A stretch of DNA of 64,000 nucleotides, from the NCBI RefSeq assembly GCF_008365375.1, contig NZ_QOKW01000013.1, forward strand, positions 62,001 through 126,000, in the 5' to 3' direction. Position 1 is the stretch's first letter; each line of letters begins with the position of its first letter. Positions 7,873 through 16,034 of the stretch are shown here, piece after piece. The position numbers and the translations under genes are program-made. This DNA is from Roseomonas genomospecies 6. GTDB lineage: Bacteria > Pseudomonadota > Alphaproteobacteria > Azospirillales > Azospirillaceae. The notes under the pieces were generated by a model. That model made no database searches. It was given only the letters and a program-made list of their open reading frames with translations, and was not told the DNA's origin.

Positions 7873-9147
7873 ATGAACGATCATCGCATCAGCAAGAATG
7901 GGTCCATGGGAGGACTCACCCGCCGTCAGTTCGGCACCGCCGCGGCCTCGGTCGCCCTGTCGGCGGGTGCGCTCGCCGCCTTCGGGCGGGCTCCGGCCTT
8001 CGCGCAGGGGACGGTGCTGAAGGTGGGCGTGCTGCTGCCCCGCTCCGGCCTGCTGGCCCAGGCGGGCCAGGCGTGCCAGCGCGGCGCGGAGATCGCCCCG
8101 GCCATCCTCAGCGAACTCGGCTACAAGGTCGAGATCCTGTCCGCCGACACCGAATCGAACGTGGACGTCGCCCGCTCCCGCGCCGAGAAGCTCATCAACG
8201 ACGGCGCGAACGTCATCGTCGGCGCCTTCGACAGCGGCCAGACCGCGGCGGCGGCGCAGGTCTGCGAGCAGCGGGGCATCCCGCTGGTGATGAACATCGC
8301 CGCCGCCGACCGCCTGACCGAGCAGGGCTACAAGACCGTTTTCCGCAACTTCCCGACCTCCACCATGCTCGTCACCAACGGGCTGGCGCTGATGAAGGAC
8401 CTGTTCGCGGCCAGCGGCGTGACCCCGAAGACGGCGGTGTTCCTGCACGCCAACGACACCTTCGGCATGGCGAACAAGCAGGCGATGGACGCCCTGTTCC
8501 CGAAGCTGGACATGCCCTTCGGCATCGTGGACACCATCTCCTACGACCCGAAGGCGCAGGATCTCGCGGTCGAGGTGGCCAAGGCCAAGGCGACCGGCGC
8601 CGAACTCGCCATCGTCACCACCCGCGCCAACGACGCCATCATGATGGTGCGCGAGATGGTCAAGCAGCGGTGGGAGCCCAAGGGCATCGTCTCCCCCGGC
8701 TCGCCCGGCCTGTATGACGAGCAGTTCTACAAGGTGCTGGGCAAGTACGCCGACTACGCCATCACCAACCTGCCCTGGTACGACCCCAAGGCGGAACTGA
8801 CCAAGCGCGTCGAGGCCGCTTTCAAGAAGCAGTATCCGAACGACCGGTTCGAGGGCTACGCCTTCAACGTCGCCTTCACGCTGGAGGCCATCCTGGTCGC
8901 CGCCGACGCCTTCAAGCGCGCCGGCACGGCGGAGCCGGCCACCCTGCTGGAGGCGCTGCGCCAGACCAACCTGAAGGACAAGATGATGGTCGGCCCGGCC
9001 ATCACCTTCGACGAGAAGGGGCAGAACACGCAGCTCGTCTCGGCCTGCGTTCAGAACCGCAACCTGCGCCCGACCGTCGTCCTGCCCAAGGGCTCCGCGG
9101 AGATGGACCCCGTCTTCCCGGCACCGGGCTGGGGCAAGCGCACCTGA
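7873..9147 (+). CDS. ABC transporter substrate-binding protein (LivK-like, Tat signal)
   Basis: A 424-residue periplasmic binding protein of the branched-chain amino acid type (Peripla_BP_6). The N-terminus has a twin-arginine signal (TRRQFGTAAASVALS) ending near AFAQG. The mature part begins VLKVGVLLPRSGLLAQAGQ and contains the two-lobed fold with VIVGAFDSGQTAAAAQVCEQ. Ligands in this family include branched-chain amino acids, aromatic acids and amides, and the ligand here cannot be told. A permease set of the same family (livHMG) lies 4 kb downstream, separated by unrelated genes. ATG 7873 was chosen; an in-frame start at 7780 would place the Tat motif too far from the N-terminus. Confidence 0.88.
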   Translation: MNDHRISKNGSMGGLTRRQFGTAAASVALSAGALAAFGRAPAFAQGTVLKVGVLLPRSGLLAQAGQACQRGAEIAPAILSELGYKVEILSADTESNVDVARSRAEKLINDGANVIVGAFDSGQTAAAAQVCEQRGIPLVMNIAAADRLTEQGYKTVFRNFPTSTMLVTNGLALMKDLFAASGVTPKTAVFLHANDTFGMANKQAMDALFPKLDMPFGIVDTISYDPKAQDLAVEVAKAKATGAELAIVTTRANDAIMMVREMVKQRWEPKGIVSPGSPGLYDEQFYKVLGKYADYAITNLPWYDPKAELTKRVEAAFKKQYPNDRFEGYAFNVAFTLEAILVAADAFKRAGTAEPATLLEALRQTNLKDKMMVGPAITFDEKGQNTQLVSACVQNRNLRPTVVLPKGSAEMDPVFPAPGWGKRT

Positions 9148-9161
9148 GCAAGCCCCTGTTC

Positions 9162-9184
9162 CCCTCTCCCCGCCGGGGAGAGGG
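9162..9184. terminator. GC-rich hairpin after the binding-protein gene (REP-like)
   Basis: A perfect 10-bp stem (CCCTCTCCCC with GGGGAGAGGG) closes a 3-base loop, 14 bases after the stop codon. There is no long T-run. This kind of CTCTCCCC hairpin is a common dispersed element in GC-rich genomes and may act as terminator or mRNA end stabiliser. A related hairpin follows ilvE at 53025. Confidence 0.5.
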
Positions 9185-9242
9185 TTGGGGGGCGGTTTTC
9201 AGAACTCAGCGTTGCGTGATGTTTTGCTGTCACCCCGGCAGG

Positions 9243-9270
9243 TTGACAGAACGCACTTTCTTTTCATACT
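9243..9270 (+). promoter_or_regulatory. Predicted promoter of the ankyrin gene
   Basis: TTGACA (9243-9248) and CATACT (9265-9270) are separated by 16 bases. The -35 box is perfect and the -10 box matches 4 of 6. The region to the ATG at 9415 is AT-richer than its surroundings and would give a leader of about 140 bases. A second TTGACA at 9382 has no good -10 partner. Confidence 0.4.
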
Positions 9271-9414
9271 CTGGTGTTCTGCTGCCGCAGCGGATGCCCA
9301 CTTTCGTGTGTTCGCGCCATGGAAACGATCACACAAGCCGCCTTGGACAGCGCGCAGTCTAAGTAGGCCATGTTGTTTCATTTGACAAATTTACAATATC
9401 TCCAAGGTGGCGCG

Positions 9415-10254
9415 ATGAAATTCCTGGTAATTGCCGTTCTGTCGGCGATTGTACTCAACAGTGCGCCTGCGTATGCCGATGATTGGGATGACCTGTACGG
9501 TGCGCTCAACGCCGCAATGTGGCAGAAGGACGACCGGAGCCTGATCGCTCTTCTTGAGCAAGGCGTTGATATCAACACCCAGAACAGTGACGGCTGGACC
9601 CTGCTGCACATCGCAGCCGAGCAGGGCAAGCCCGCCTTTGTGCGCCTGTTGCTCAACCGTGGGGCTGACCCCACAATCAAGACGAACTACGGCAAGACGG
9701 CGTTCGACGTTACCAGCTCCGCTCAGATCAAGCGGATGCTGACCGAAACGATGGCTGCCGGCGGCGGCGGCGGCGGCGGTGGCGGTGGCGGTGGAATGCC
9801 GACATTCGATCCGGCGAAAGCCTGGACGGAAGCCCGCTGGGCGATCGAGTACAACCAGCAGGATGAGTTGGCGCGGCTTCTCGATGCGGGTTTGGATATA
9901 AACGCCCGAAACAGCGATGGATGGACGCTGCTGATGGTTGCCGCTTGGAAAGGCAATCTGAAAAGCGTGCAATATCTGGCCGGACGCGGCGCCGATCAAC
10001 GAGCACGAAACAACAATGGAGAGACGGCTGCCCAGCTTACGTCCGACGCCAATGTGCGAGCGTTCCTAGGCGGTGCGAAGAAAGTTGGCCCCAAACCGGC
10101 ACAGGACAATTCCAAGCCGGCACAGGATAATTATTGCACGCGCATGTATCACGAGGCGACGCGCCTGTGCGAGACGGGCAGTGCTGGAAGTTTCTGTCGC
10201 ATCAGAGCGGCAAACGACGCTCAGGAGTGCGAGAAGACGGGACGCTGGCCCTAA
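9415..10254 (+). CDS. Exported ankyrin-repeat protein with duplicated module
   Basis: A 279-residue protein with a Sec signal peptide (MKFLVIAVLSAIVLNSAPAYA, cut before DDWDD). It holds two homologous ankyrin modules of about 85 residues. The first has GVDINTQNSDGWTLLHIAA and ends near QIKRMLTE. The second has GLDINARNSDGWTLLMVAA and ends near NVRAFLGG. They are joined by a run of 12 glycines. The C-terminal tail has a KPAQDN repeat and four cysteines. AAGGTGG precedes the ATG. Codon choice and base composition are more AT-rich than in neighbouring genes, which suggests later acquisition. Partner unknown; a periplasmic protein-binding role is inferred from the repeats. Confidence 0.85.
   Translation: MKFLVIAVLSAIVLNSAPAYADDWDDLYGALNAAMWQKDDRSLIALLEQGVDINTQNSDGWTLLHIAAEQGKPAFVRLLLNRGADPTIKTNYGKTAFDVTSSAQIKRMLTETMAAGGGGGGGGGGGGMPTFDPAKAWTEARWAIEYNQQDELARLLDAGLDINARNSDGWTLLMVAAWKGNLKSVQYLAGRGADQRARNNNGETAAQLTSDANVRAFLGGAKKVGPKPAQDNSKPAQDNYCTRMYHEATRLCETGSAGSFCRIRAANDAQECEKTGRWP
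9760..9795 (+). repeat. GGC/GGT trinucleotide repeat encoding 12 glycines
   Basis: Twelve consecutive glycine codons (mostly GGC, alternating with GGT at the end) link the two ankyrin modules. Slippage here would change linker length in steps of one residue without shifting frame. Confidence 0.9.
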
Positions 10255-10292
10255 CCATACACGTCGCGTCCCTTGGTGTGGGAAGGAGTCCG

Positions 10293-10336
10293 AAAGGCGG
10301 GAATGCCGGCGATGTGCCGGCGTCCCCGCCTTTTTC
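10293..10336. terminator. Bidirectional rho-independent terminator
   Basis: A long hairpin has an outer stem AAAGGCGGG (10293-10301) pairing with CCCGCCTTT (10325-10333) and an inner stem GCCGGC with GCCGGC. It is followed by a T-run on the plus strand and an A-run before the stem, so it can end transcription both ways. It lies between the convergent ankyrin and TPR-glycosyltransferase genes. Confidence 0.85.
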
Positions 10337-10338
10337 TC

Positions 10339-12132
10339 TTACACCGTCTGGGCTTCCAAGCCGTAGGCCAGCAGCCGTTCCACCGACGCGCGGCGGTCGC
10401 CGGCCGCGGCGAAGCGGGCGCGGGCCTCGGTTGACTGCCGGTCGCGGAGGGCCGCATCGCCCGCCAGGGCGGCGGCGCGCTCCAGGAAGGCCGCGTCGTC
10501 GGCCACGGTGAAGGCCGGCCCGGCCACGTTCGCCACGTCGCCCGCCGCGAAGGTCACCACCGGAACCCCGTCGGCCAGGGCGAAGGCCGCACTGCCGCCG
10601 CCGCCCTGGCGGCGCGGGTTCAGATAGGCGGTGGCGAGGCGGTGCAGCGCCCGCACGTCCTCCACGTCGCCCAGCGCATGGACACGGCCCGCGTTGCGCA
10701 GGGCGGCGATCCGTTGCGGCAGGGTTTCCACGCCGCCCGCGACGGCGATCCGGGCGTCGGGCAGGCGGTCGAGCAGCGAGTCGGCCAGCGCCAGGAAGTC
10801 CGGTCCGGCCTCCTGGTCCAGGCGGTTGCCGACCAGGATGAACAGCGGCCCGTCTTCCGGAAGCCCGAAATCGGCGCGGCTGCGCTCCGGCCCGGCGGGC
10901 GGCAGGGTCCAACCGAAGGAGAAGGGGCGGAAACGCTCCGCCATGTCCGCCGGCCAGCCCTCTGCGGTGTCGGACTCGCCATAGCCCAGCACCAGACGGC
11001 CCATGGACAGCGGAAGGCCCGAGGAGGTCGGCAGGCAGATCACCGGGCGGGCGCCGGAGAACAGGTCGGCCACCACGTTGGAACCGCCGAAGGCGACGAT
11101 GACGTCGGGGTCGAAGCCGTCCACGTAATCGACGATGGCGTTCACCTTCTCCTCGTCGAAGCGCTTCTGCGGGAAGGAGACCATGCGGACCCGCGCGCCG
11201 AAGGCGGCGATGACCTGCTCCCCCTCATACTCCTCTGTGATGTTGTAGGCGTACTCCGGGACGAAGCCGTTCTCGCCGGTGATCGCCATGGCGTTGGGGT
11301 TGATGATGACCACCTCGCGCCCGAACTCGTCCTGGAGACGGCGGGCGAAGTCGAAGGCGTCCGCGGTCGGCTGATGGCCGGCGCCCAGCATCTGGTTGGT
11401 GATCAGCGCGATCCGCTTCACCTCGCCGCGCGGCGTGGCGCGCTTCATGCGGCGGCGCAGGTGATAGCGCAGCGCCGTCTCGTCCACCATCAGGCGGTAA
11501 TAGTCCGTGAAGCTTCCGGCGTGGAACGCGCCGGCATCGCCGGTGCGCGCGGCGCCCTGGAAGAGCTGCATCGCCATGCCCCAGAAGGCGTAATGAATCG
11601 ACGGCACGGTGAAGCGCATCGGGTCTTCCAGGACGGCGCCGGTCAGCGATTCGTAATGCGCGATGTCGCCGTCGAGCAGGAACAGCAGCGAGTGGCGGCG
11701 CATCACGTCGCCCATGGCGTATCCCGCGTCGACCTCCGCCGCGGCGGCGCGGCGCGTCTCGTCGTCGTAGCGGCGGATCAGCCCGGCCAGCGCGCTGACG
11801 TTGCCCCAGCCTTCGCCCTGGTTGGTCAGCAGGGTCAGGGCGCGGGCGAAGCTCAGGGCCGCATCGCGGGTCTGGCCGGTGGCGTGCAGGGCGTGGCCCA
11901 GGTTGGCGTGCAGCAACGGCGAGGTGGGGTCCCCGGCCACCGCCTGTCCGATCAGGTCCACCGCCTCCGCCGGACGCCCCCCTTGCAGCGCGACGACGCC
12001 GAGCAGGTGCAGCGCGTCCGGATGGCCGGGCGACGCCGCCAGCACCTCCCGGTACAGGCGTTCCGCCTCCGTGGTGCGGCCGGCGCGGTGGTGTTCGGTC
12101 GCGACGGCCAGCGTCTGTTCGATGGTGTCCAT
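10339..12132 (-). CDS. TPR-glycosyltransferase (GT-B type)
   Basis: A 597-residue protein. Tetratricopeptide repeats occupy about residues 5-100 (RAGRTTEAERLYREVLAASP, ALHLLGVVALQGGRPAEAVD). A helical middle part follows, then a GT-B-like transferase half. Its first Rossmann domain starts near VKRIALITNQMLGAGHQPTA. The C-terminal domain has the pattern GPLFILVGNRLDQEAGPDF and a nucleotide-sugar-site-like RRQGGGGSAAFALADGVPVV. Donor and acceptor are unknown. Its N-terminus resembles that of the other TPR-transferases here. ATG 12132 aligns with their start; the open frame extends to 12252 without homology. Confidence 0.78.
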   Translation of the reverse strand: MDTIEQTLAVATEHHRAGRTTEAERLYREVLAASPGHPDALHLLGVVALQGGRPAEAVDLIGQAVAGDPTSPLLHANLGHALHATGQTRDAALSFARALTLLTNQGEGWGNVSALAGLIRRYDDETRRAAAAEVDAGYAMGDVMRRHSLLFLLDGDIAHYESLTGAVLEDPMRFTVPSIHYAFWGMAMQLFQGAARTGDAGAFHAGSFTDYYRLMVDETALRYHLRRRMKRATPRGEVKRIALITNQMLGAGHQPTADAFDFARRLQDEFGREVVIINPNAMAITGENGFVPEYAYNITEEYEGEQVIAAFGARVRMVSFPQKRFDEEKVNAIVDYVDGFDPDVIVAFGGSNVVADLFSGARPVICLPTSSGLPLSMGRLVLGYGESDTAEGWPADMAERFRPFSFGWTLPPAGPERSRADFGLPEDGPLFILVGNRLDQEAGPDFLALADSLLDRLPDARIAVAGGVETLPQRIAALRNAGRVHALGDVEDVRALHRLATAYLNPRRQGGGGSAAFALADGVPVVTFAAGDVANVAGPAFTVADDAAFLERAAALAGDAALRDRQSTEARARFAAAGDRRASVERLLAYGLEAQTV

Positions 12133-12206
12133 GGTCGGCGTTCCTGCTGCTTGGTCCCTGACGGCATGTTTACGCGCTTTTAGGGCGGATGCGCTGAACT
12201 TTTCCC

Positions 12207-13145
12207 ATGCAGCGCACCGCGACATTCTTGTGGCATCTCGTCCCGACGGCAACCCTGGCGATTGCGCTGGCGCTTCTTTCGCCCGGCGCCGTCCGCGCGC
12301 AGGACACGGCCACCGTCAACGAAGCCACCCCGCCCCTGCGAATCGTCATCAGCCTGACGGAGCGCCGTCTCCATCTGCTGGAGGACGGCCGCCCGCCGCG
12401 CTCCTTCCCGGTCGCCATCGGGCGGCCCGGCGTGGCGATTCCGCTGGGGGACAGCCGGGTCGTGCGCAAGCGGCGCAACCCGACCTGGCACCCCACCGCC
12501 AACCAGCGGCGGGAACGGCCCTCTCTGCCCGCCGCGGTGCCGCCGGGACCGTCCAACCCGCTGGGCGCCTTCGCGCTCGACCTTGGCTGGACGGCCATCG
12601 CCATTCACGGCACCAACGAGCCGGATTCGGTGGGCCGCCGGGCCAGCGGCGGCTGCTTCCGCATGCTTCCCGCCGACATCGCCGCCTTGTTCGACGCGGT
12701 TCCGGTCGGGACACCGGTCCGAGTCGTGACCGGGGCGGCCTCCGTTCCGCCGCCGGAGTCCCCGGTCGCGGTTGCCGTCGCGGCGCCGCTCCCGCCACCG
12801 GCAGTGCCCAGGGTTGCGCCGCCGCCGCTTCCCATCCTGCCCGACCCCCGCTGCGCCACCGCCAGCGCGCCGCTGCGCCGGATGATCTGCACGGTGCCGG
12901 AACTGGCGGCGCTGGACGGGCGGGCGCGCGGGCTGCACCAAAGCCACCTCGCCGCCTTGCCGGCGGACCGCCGCGACGCCGCGGCCTACGCGCTGATCCA
13001 GGAGGAGCGCCGCTTCGACGACCGCATCACCGCCCGCTGCTGGGTCCGCCGCGGCATGGAGGAGGACCCGGCGGTCGCGGCGGCGGCGGGCGCCTGCCTG
13101 CGCGACGCCCTGGCGACGCGCCTGGAGGAGGCGAAGCGCCGATGA
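12207..13145 (+). CDS. L,D-transpeptidase (YkuD) fused to LprI-like C-terminal domain
   Basis: A 312-residue periplasmic enzyme expected to form 3-3 peptidoglycan cross-links or attach proteins to the wall. After a signal peptide (ending VRAQD), the YkuD domain spans about 44-178. Its catalytic signature has His134 in AIHGTNEP and Cys150 in RASGGCFRM. A proline-rich linker (about 180-213) leads to an LprI/DUF1311-like domain with a paired-cysteine pattern (RCATASAPLRRMICTVPELA ... CWVRRG ... CLRDAL). LprI-type domains include lysozyme inhibitors, so the fusion may couple wall remodelling with lysozyme protection; that is inference. It is divergent from the TPR-transferase, with 74 bases between starts. 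Confidence 0.82.
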   Translation: MQRTATFLWHLVPTATLAIALALLSPGAVRAQDTATVNEATPPLRIVISLTERRLHLLEDGRPPRSFPVAIGRPGVAIPLGDSRVVRKRRNPTWHPTANQRRERPSLPAAVPPGPSNPLGAFALDLGWTAIAIHGTNEPDSVGRRASGGCFRMLPADIAALFDAVPVGTPVRVVTGAASVPPPESPVAVAVAAPLPPPAVPRVAPPPLPILPDPRCATASAPLRRMICTVPELAALDGRARGLHQSHLAALPADRRDAAAYALIQEERRFDDRITARCWVRRGMEEDPAVAAAAGACLRDALATRLEEAKRR

Positions 13146-13209
13146 TCCGCACCGCAACCCGCAACAGGGAACTTGCCACGACTACGAAGGACTGCTACGC
13201 CGCTCGGGC

Positions 13210-13267
13210 TTGGCCATCCGGGGCTCCGTTGGCCATTCCGGGGCTCCGTTGCCCATCCGTGGCTCCG
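13210..13267. repeat. Three tandem 19-20 bp repeats
   Basis: Three head-to-tail copies of a unit like TTGGCCATCCGGGGCTCCG occur at 13210-13228, 13229-13248 and 13249-13267. The second copy has one extra T and the third has two substitutions. They fill most of the spacer just before livH and contain no gene. They could be a protein-binding array or a neutral duplication. Confidence 0.8.
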
Positions 13268-13284
13268 CCAAGGGCGAATCGCGC

Positions 13285-14154
13285 ATGCCTTTTGACTATT
13301 ATCTGAACATCGCCGCGTCGGGTTTGCTGACCGGGCTGGTCTACGGGCTGGCGGCGCTCGGCCTGTCGGTCATCTTCGGCGTGGTGCGCGTGGTCAATTT
13401 CGCGCACGGCGAGATGATGGTTGCCGGCATGTACGGCGCCGTTCTGCTGGCCGGCGTCCTCGGGCTCGACCCCGTCCTAGCGGCTCCCGTCGTCGCGGCG
13501 GTGCTGTTCGCCTTCGGCTGGGTGCTGCAACGCGGGCTGGTCAACCGCTTCGTGGAGCGGCCCGAGCACATGCAGTTCATCCTGCTGCTGGGCATCGCGA
13601 CGATCATCCTGAACGCCATGCTGATGCTGTTCGGGCCGGATTCGCGCAACGTCATGGTGCCCTACAGCTTCGACACGGTGGAGATCGGGCCGCTGCTGCT
13701 CGACGCGGTGCGGCTGCGCGCCGGGGCCGGGGCGATCGTGGTGGCGGCGGCCCTGTTCGCCTTCTTCCGCTTCAGCCGCACCGGCAAGGCCATCCGCGCC
13801 TGCGCCGACAACCCGCTGGGCGCCCGCGTCGTCGGGCTGAACATCGACGGGCTGTATGCGCTGACCTTCGGCATCGGCGCCGGGGTGGTGGGCATCGCCG
13901 GGGCGCTGATGACGCTGCTGGTCGATTCCCGCCCGCAACTGGCGCCGGAATACACGCTGCTGAGCTTCATCATCGTCATCGTCGGGGGGCTGGGCAGCCT
14001 GCCCGGCGCCCTGCTGGGCGGCATGCTGATCGGCCTGTCGGAGGCGATGGCCGGCTTCCTGCTGGACCCCTCGCTCAAATCCCTCTTCAGCTATGGTGTG
14101 CTGATCGTGGTGTTGCTTCTGCGCCCGCAGGGCCTTCTGGGGAAACGGTCGTGA
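13285..14154 (+). CDS. livH: Branched-chain amino acid-type ABC permease LivH
   Basis: A 289-residue inner-membrane permease of the LivH family, largely hydrophobic with about eight helices. The family hallmark GLAALGLSVIFGVVRVVNFAHGEM appears near residues 22-45 (fragmentary citation: VVRVVNFAHGEMMV). The EAA-like loop region carries ARVVGLNIDGLYALTFGIG, and the C-terminal YGVLIVVLLLRPQGLLGKR is typical. It forms the transport channel with LivM and is powered by LivG. It overlaps livM by four bases. ATG 13285 fits the family; the open frame extends upstream through the tandem repeats without homology. Confidence 0.93.
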   Translation: MPFDYYLNIAASGLLTGLVYGLAALGLSVIFGVVRVVNFAHGEMMVAGMYGAVLLAGVLGLDPVLAAPVVAAVLFAFGWVLQRGLVNRFVERPEHMQFILLLGIATIILNAMLMLFGPDSRNVMVPYSFDTVEIGPLLLDAVRLRAGAGAIVVAAALFAFFRFSRTGKAIRACADNPLGARVVGLNIDGLYALTFGIGAGVVGIAGALMTLLVDSRPQLAPEYTLLSFIIVIVGGLGSLPGALLGGMLIGLSEAMAGFLLDPSLKSLFSYGVLIVVLLLRPQGLLGKRS

Positions 14155-15140
14155 CGGGGCGCGGAACCCTCCTTCTCCTTCTGGCGGCGGTGCTCCTGCT
14201 GGTGGCGCCGATGATCGCCGACCGCTACGTCCTGTCGGTGCTGACCACGGTCCTGTGGTTCGCCTATGTCGGGCAGGCGTGGAACGTGATGATGGGCTTC
14301 TCCGGCCTGCTGTCGCTGGGCCACGCGCTCTATGTCGGGTTGGGGGCCTACGCCAGCGCGGCGCTGTTCGTCCATTTCGGAATCGGTCCCTGGGCGGGGA
14401 TGTGGGTGGCGATGCTGGCGGCGACGGCGGCGGGCTGCTTCATCGGCTTCCTGGGCTTCCGCTTCGGGGTGCGCGGCGTGCATTTCGCGCTGCTGACCAT
14501 CGCCTTCGCGGAGGTCGCGCGCATCGGCTTCGACCATCTGCAATGGTTCGGCGGCTCGGGCGGCTTCTTCCTGCCGGTGGCGGGCGACGCCGGCAACGAC
14601 CTGCTGAACCTGCGCGGCTCGCCGGAGCTGTTCTACTACGTGATCCTGGCGCTGGTCCTGGCCGCGCTGGCCCTGTCGCGGGTGCTGCTGCACAGCCGTC
14701 TCGGCTATCAGTGGCTGGCCGTGCGCGAGGAGCCGGAGGCGGCGGAGGCGGTCGGCGTGGACCTGTTCCGCGCGCGCATCGCGGCGGTGGCCCTGTCGTC
14801 CGCCATGACGGCGCTGGGCGGTGTGTTCCAGGCCTTCTACTTCAACAACCTGTTTCCGGAGCAGGTGTTCTCCATGGGCCGCTCCATCGAGATCATCCTG
14901 CCGGCCATCGTCGGCGGCATCGGGACGCTGATCGGGCCGATCCTGGGGGCCTTCATCCTGACCCCGCTGGGCGAGCTGCTGACCTTCCTGATCGAGGTGA
15001 CCGGCTTCGACCTGCCGGGCCTGAAGCAGTTGTTCTACGGGGTGGCGCTGGTGGTGATCGTCGTCTACCGCCCGGACGGGGTGTGGCCGTGGCTGGCCGA
15101 CCGGCTGGGCCTCGTCCGCCGCCCGGGGGAGGACGCGTGA
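14151..15140 (+). CDS. livM: Branched-chain amino acid-type ABC permease LivM
   Basis: The second permease subunit, 329 residues. Typical motifs are LWFAYVGQAWNVMMGFSGLL, SLGHALYVGLGAYASAAL and AVREEPEAAEAVGVDLFRAR. It has multiple membrane helices and a C-terminal VVIVVYRPDGVWPW close to the family end. The GTG start at 14151 overlaps the livH stop (GTGA), so translation is coupled. It shares one base with the livG start. Confidence 0.93.
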   Translation: MTGRGTLLLLLAAVLLLVAPMIADRYVLSVLTTVLWFAYVGQAWNVMMGFSGLLSLGHALYVGLGAYASAALFVHFGIGPWAGMWVAMLAATAAGCFIGFLGFRFGVRGVHFALLTIAFAEVARIGFDHLQWFGGSGGFFLPVAGDAGNDLLNLRGSPELFYYVILALVLAALALSRVLLHSRLGYQWLAVREEPEAAEAVGVDLFRARIAAVALSSAMTALGGVFQAFYFNNLFPEQVFSMGRSIEIILPAIVGGIGTLIGPILGAFILTPLGELLTFLIEVTGFDLPGLKQLFYGVALVVIVVYRPDGVWPWLADRLGLVRRPGEDA

Positions 15141-15865
15141 TGGCGGCGCTTCTGGAGGTCGAGGGCCTGTCCAAGCGGTTCCGCGGGCTGAAGGCCGTTT
15201 CCAACGTCGGCTTCTCCGTTCCGGAGGGCCGGATCGTCGCGCTGATCGGGCCGAACGGCGCCGGCAAGACCACCACCTTCAACCTGATCGCCGGCGTCTT
15301 TCCGCCGGACGAGGGGCGGGTGCATCTGAAGGGCGCGCCGATCACCGGGCTGAAGCCCAACCGCGTCTGCGCCGCCGGCATCGGGCGGACCTTCCAGATC
15401 GTCAAGCCCTTCGGGCAGTTGTCGGTCGAGGAGAACGTGGTCGTCGGCGCGCTGGCCCGCGAACGGTCGGTGGCGGCGGCGCGCGACCACGCCCGGACGG
15501 TGCTGGACCGGCTGGGGCTGGCCGATCAGGCCGCCCGCCCGGCGCGCAGCCTGACCCTGCCGGACCGCAAGCGTCTGGAGGTCGCCCGCGCGCTCGCCAC
15601 CCGCCCGATCCTGCTGCTTCTGGACGAAGTGCTGGCCGGTCTGCGTCCCACCGAGGTGGACCGCATGGTCGAGGTGCTGCGCGACCTGAACCGGCGCGAG
15701 GGCATGACGATCCTGATGATCGAGCATGTGATGCGCGCCGTGATGGCCCTGTCCGACCAGGTCGTCGTTCTGGACCATGGGGAGAAGATCGCCGATGGCC
15801 TGCCCGCCGAGGTTGTCGCGAACCCCAAGGTGATCGAATCCTACCTGGGCGCCGAGGACATCTGA
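15140..15865 (+). CDS. livG: Branched-chain amino acid-type ABC ATPase LivG
   Basis: A 241-residue ATP-binding subunit. Walker A is GPNGAGKTT (about 37-45), the Q-loop lies in [17 protein letters not shown], Walker B is [11 protein letters not shown] and the H-switch is MIEHVM. The signature motif is the LivG-type variant, [16 protein letters not shown] instead of LSGGQ. The C-terminal ESYLGAEDI is typical of LivG. It is slightly shorter than E. coli LivG (255). The partner ATPase LivF is not encoded next to it: the next gene is a chemoreceptor. Confidence 0.92.
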   Translation: MAALLEVEGLSKRFRGLKAVSNVGFSVPEGRIVALIGPNGAGKTTTFNLIAGVFPPDEGRVHLKGAPITGLKPNRVCAAGIGRTFQIVKPFGQLSVEENVVVGALARERSVAAARDHARTVLDRLGLADQAARPARSLTLPDRKRLEVARALATRPILLLLDEVLAGLRPTEVDRMVEVLRDLNRREGMTILMIEHVMRAVMALSDQVVVLDHGEKIADGLPAEVVANPKVIESYLGAEDI

Positions 15866-16034
15866 CCGCCTTGCGGCAACAGGATGTGCCGGAACACGCA
15901 AGACTTCCGATCGGCGGAAACACTCCCTTAATGTTTGTTGGTCCATCATTCCTTCCAAGCTAGGGCAACGGCCGGGACAACAACGTCCGGTCGAAAAAGA
16001 AGCGTCCGGAAAGGGCGTTGCACGGGAGGAACGA

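Noticed and set aside
13142..13306. Short frame starting at the L,D-transpeptidase stop
   Set aside because: It runs through the tandem repeats and overlaps livH, has no family similarity and no ribosome-binding site.
16007..16022. Sigma-54-like sequence (CGGAAAGGGCGTTGCA) upstream of the chemoreceptor gene
   Set aside because: GG and GC are correctly spaced, but the implied start of transcription lies downstream of the ribosome-binding site, and the -24 box is poor.
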